Shown piece by piece: positions 62,499-64,000 of a stretch of 64,000 nucleotides of DNA. The notes beneath the pieces are model-generated. The model searched no databases. It saw nothing but the letters and a program-made list of their open reading frames with translations, and was not told the DNA's origin. The position numbers and the translations under genes were made by a program. Origin of the DNA: Anoplopoma fimbria (taxonomy: Eukaryota; Chordata; Actinopteri; Perciformes; Anoplopomatidae); contig NC_072456.1 of assembly GCF_027596085.1 (NCBI RefSeq), positions 24,581,218 through 24,645,217 of the forward strand, in the 5' to 3' direction. Every line of letters starts with the position of its first letter. Position 1 is the first letter of the stretch.

Positions 62499-64000
62499 TT
62501 GATGGCGTAAACGTTAAGGGCTCTGATTCGCAATCGATTCCAGCAGAAACAATTCCCACACTTCCATTTTATTACAGAACTCTCACCCCCTCCCTCTTTC
62601 TTTCCTCATATACTCGCTGAACGTTCTGTACGTATGTGTGTGTGTGTGTTAGTATATCTACGTTGGCTGAGGAGGGGTGGAGGTGGGAGAGCATCTTGTC
62701 TGTGTTCCTCAAAAGGTACGATCGCTCCAGAGTCTAAGCTAAGACGTGTTCATGGTTCGGTAGACGAGAGTTCATCCTTTTTTATTTTGTACAAACCTGT
62801 TTTTGTTTTTTTTTTCCTCCAAGTGTTGTCTGCTGTTTCACCAAACTCTCTCTCACACACACACAAAAACACTAAACACTAAAAGACTTGAAACTGTGAA
62901 AGAGTCCCAAGAGAAGAGAGCGACAAGAACTCCCAATCCATGATTTTTATCTCTTCTTCTTGTTGCTCGTTGTGGGCGGAGCCTCTGGTCTGGAGCAGAC
63001 ATCCAGAGCTACATGGAGCCATGCAGAGTCTACTTTAAATATGTTTATGTTTTGTGTTGTTAGTTGTTGTTTTTTGTCCTTTTTGGGGGGGGGAGGTGCA
63101 TTTCACAGTATTACCGTTTAGTAAACAATCGCACATCTGTGTAGTTTTGTCTGTTACATTTGAATGTTACATTTGTTTTTGTGTTTTTCTTTTGAATCTT
63201 GTACGTATTTTTTGTTTTTTGCCCCCTTAGTGTTTCAAACATTGTTAGGCCCTTACGTCTGATTTGGAATAAGCACCTTGGTTATAAATTAGTGCCAAGT
63301 GATGTAACGTCACCGTATTTTTCTTCAGGTTGACGAAACGTTAAGAAGAGGAAAATCAGTGCAGATGTTTTCACGGTGCCACAAACTGCTGTTGTGTTTC
63401 TTCGTCGTGAGCAGAAATTGCATCCGAATGAACAAACGTGATCCGGATGATGGAGATGACAATGATGGGAAGCTTTTTTTCGCCCAGCTATAATCATCAA
63501 ATTCTAATCCTTTTTTTTATTTGAATATAAACGGCTTGTTTACATTGTATGTTTACGCAATCTTTTGCCCCACAATCACCATCCCTTCAACGCTCCACAT
63601 GTGCTGTAGAACCCTTAGTGTTACAGTGTGTAGAAACAAACGCTGGTGTTTTGAGCTCAGTTAGTTTGAGGGTGTTTATAAGGCGTTATGGGATGGAGAA
63701 GGTGAACATATCCGTACTCGCACAGCTGGATCCTCTCTGATGTGCTTCAAACTGCCCTCAACACAATGTACAAGTCAACAAATCAGCTTTATAGGTCAGA
63801 AAAACAACAACGAAAGTGAGACAAAAGACAGTGAAGTGCCCGTAAAGAGTTGACTAAAGAGGAGATGGTAGAGGATGAACCTGTGAACGAATGAATGAGG
63901 AAGCCAAAGACGGGCATGTGGATGCATTCCTGTGCCTGTGAATACTTCTGTATTTTTCATAAAAAAAAGACAAATCGCTGCACAACGAGAGCAGAGGCGG

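Larger units (their letters stand above)
61044..64000 (+). other. ralgps2: 3' UTR of ralgps2 and downstream flank
   Basis: The sequence after the stop holds a GA-rich block (61075-61177), a GT repeat, a 112-bp direct duplication, a 498-base pyrimidine-only tract, a CA repeat and ordinary sequence to the end. No canonical AATAAA or ATTAAA was seen on the + strand here, only near variants such as CATAAA near 63957. The end of the transcript is therefore not fixed and may lie beyond the window. Confidence 0.6.

Noticed and set aside
61593..62510. 305-residue Pro/Ser/Leu-rich open frame and opposite Arg/Glu/Gly-rich frames
   Set aside because: They arise from the 498-base pyrimidine-only tract, which lacks the bases needed for stop codons on either strand; they lie after the ralgps2 stop in the predicted 3' UTR.

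Overview
This window is vertebrate nuclear DNA, almost certainly from a teleost fish. It has spliced genes with GT-AG introns, dozens of long (CA)n/(GT)n microsatellites, and dispersed repeats of the kind common in fish introns. No prokaryotic operons, CRISPR arrays, tRNAs or rRNAs were seen.

Two protein-coding genes are present. The first is ralgps2 on the + strand, a Ral guanine-nucleotide exchange factor with a C-terminal PH domain. Its whole coding sequence can be rebuilt as 19 exons from 9362 to 61043. Every exon has AG/GT borders and every splice phase agrees, giving 586 residues. A non-coding leader exon is predicted at 7000-7107. The 3' UTR begins at 61044 and may run to or past the window edge. 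The second gene is angptl1 on the - strand, a secreted angiopoietin-like protein. Its five coding exons lie between 39720 and 33440 and give 487 residues. It sits entirely inside the 25.2-kb intron 7 of ralgps2. The RALGPS2/ANGPTL1 pair is nested the same way in human, and RALGPS1/ANGPTL2 is the paralogous nested pair. The residues here fit RALGPS2 and ANGPTL1, not their paralogues.

Layout: 1-6999 is upstream or first-intron sequence with microsatellites and old repeats. 7000-10988 holds the leader exon and coding exons 1-3. 10989-21636 is a repeat-rich intron. 21637-28249 holds exons 4-7, which form most of the RasGEF domain. 28250-53455 is the host intron with angptl1 and, beyond its 5' end, hAT-like remnants and an unusual GGTTCT/AGAACC array. 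53456-61043 is a compact block with exons 8-19: the end of the RasGEF domain, the proline-rich linker and the PH domain. 61044-64000 is 3' UTR and flank, with a duplicated 112-bp segment and a 498-base tract made only of pyrimidines.

The most interesting signals concern RNA processing. Exon 2 is flanked on both sides by UG repeats, next to a short pyrimidine tract that resembles the TDP-43-controlled CFTR exon 9 acceptor. Exons 15, 17 and 18 have long CA repeats starting 3-10 bases into the intron. The 3' UTR carries a GA-rich block and a very long CU-only block that could pair. No wholly new gene system was found; the novelty is in repeat-driven architecture around conserved genes.
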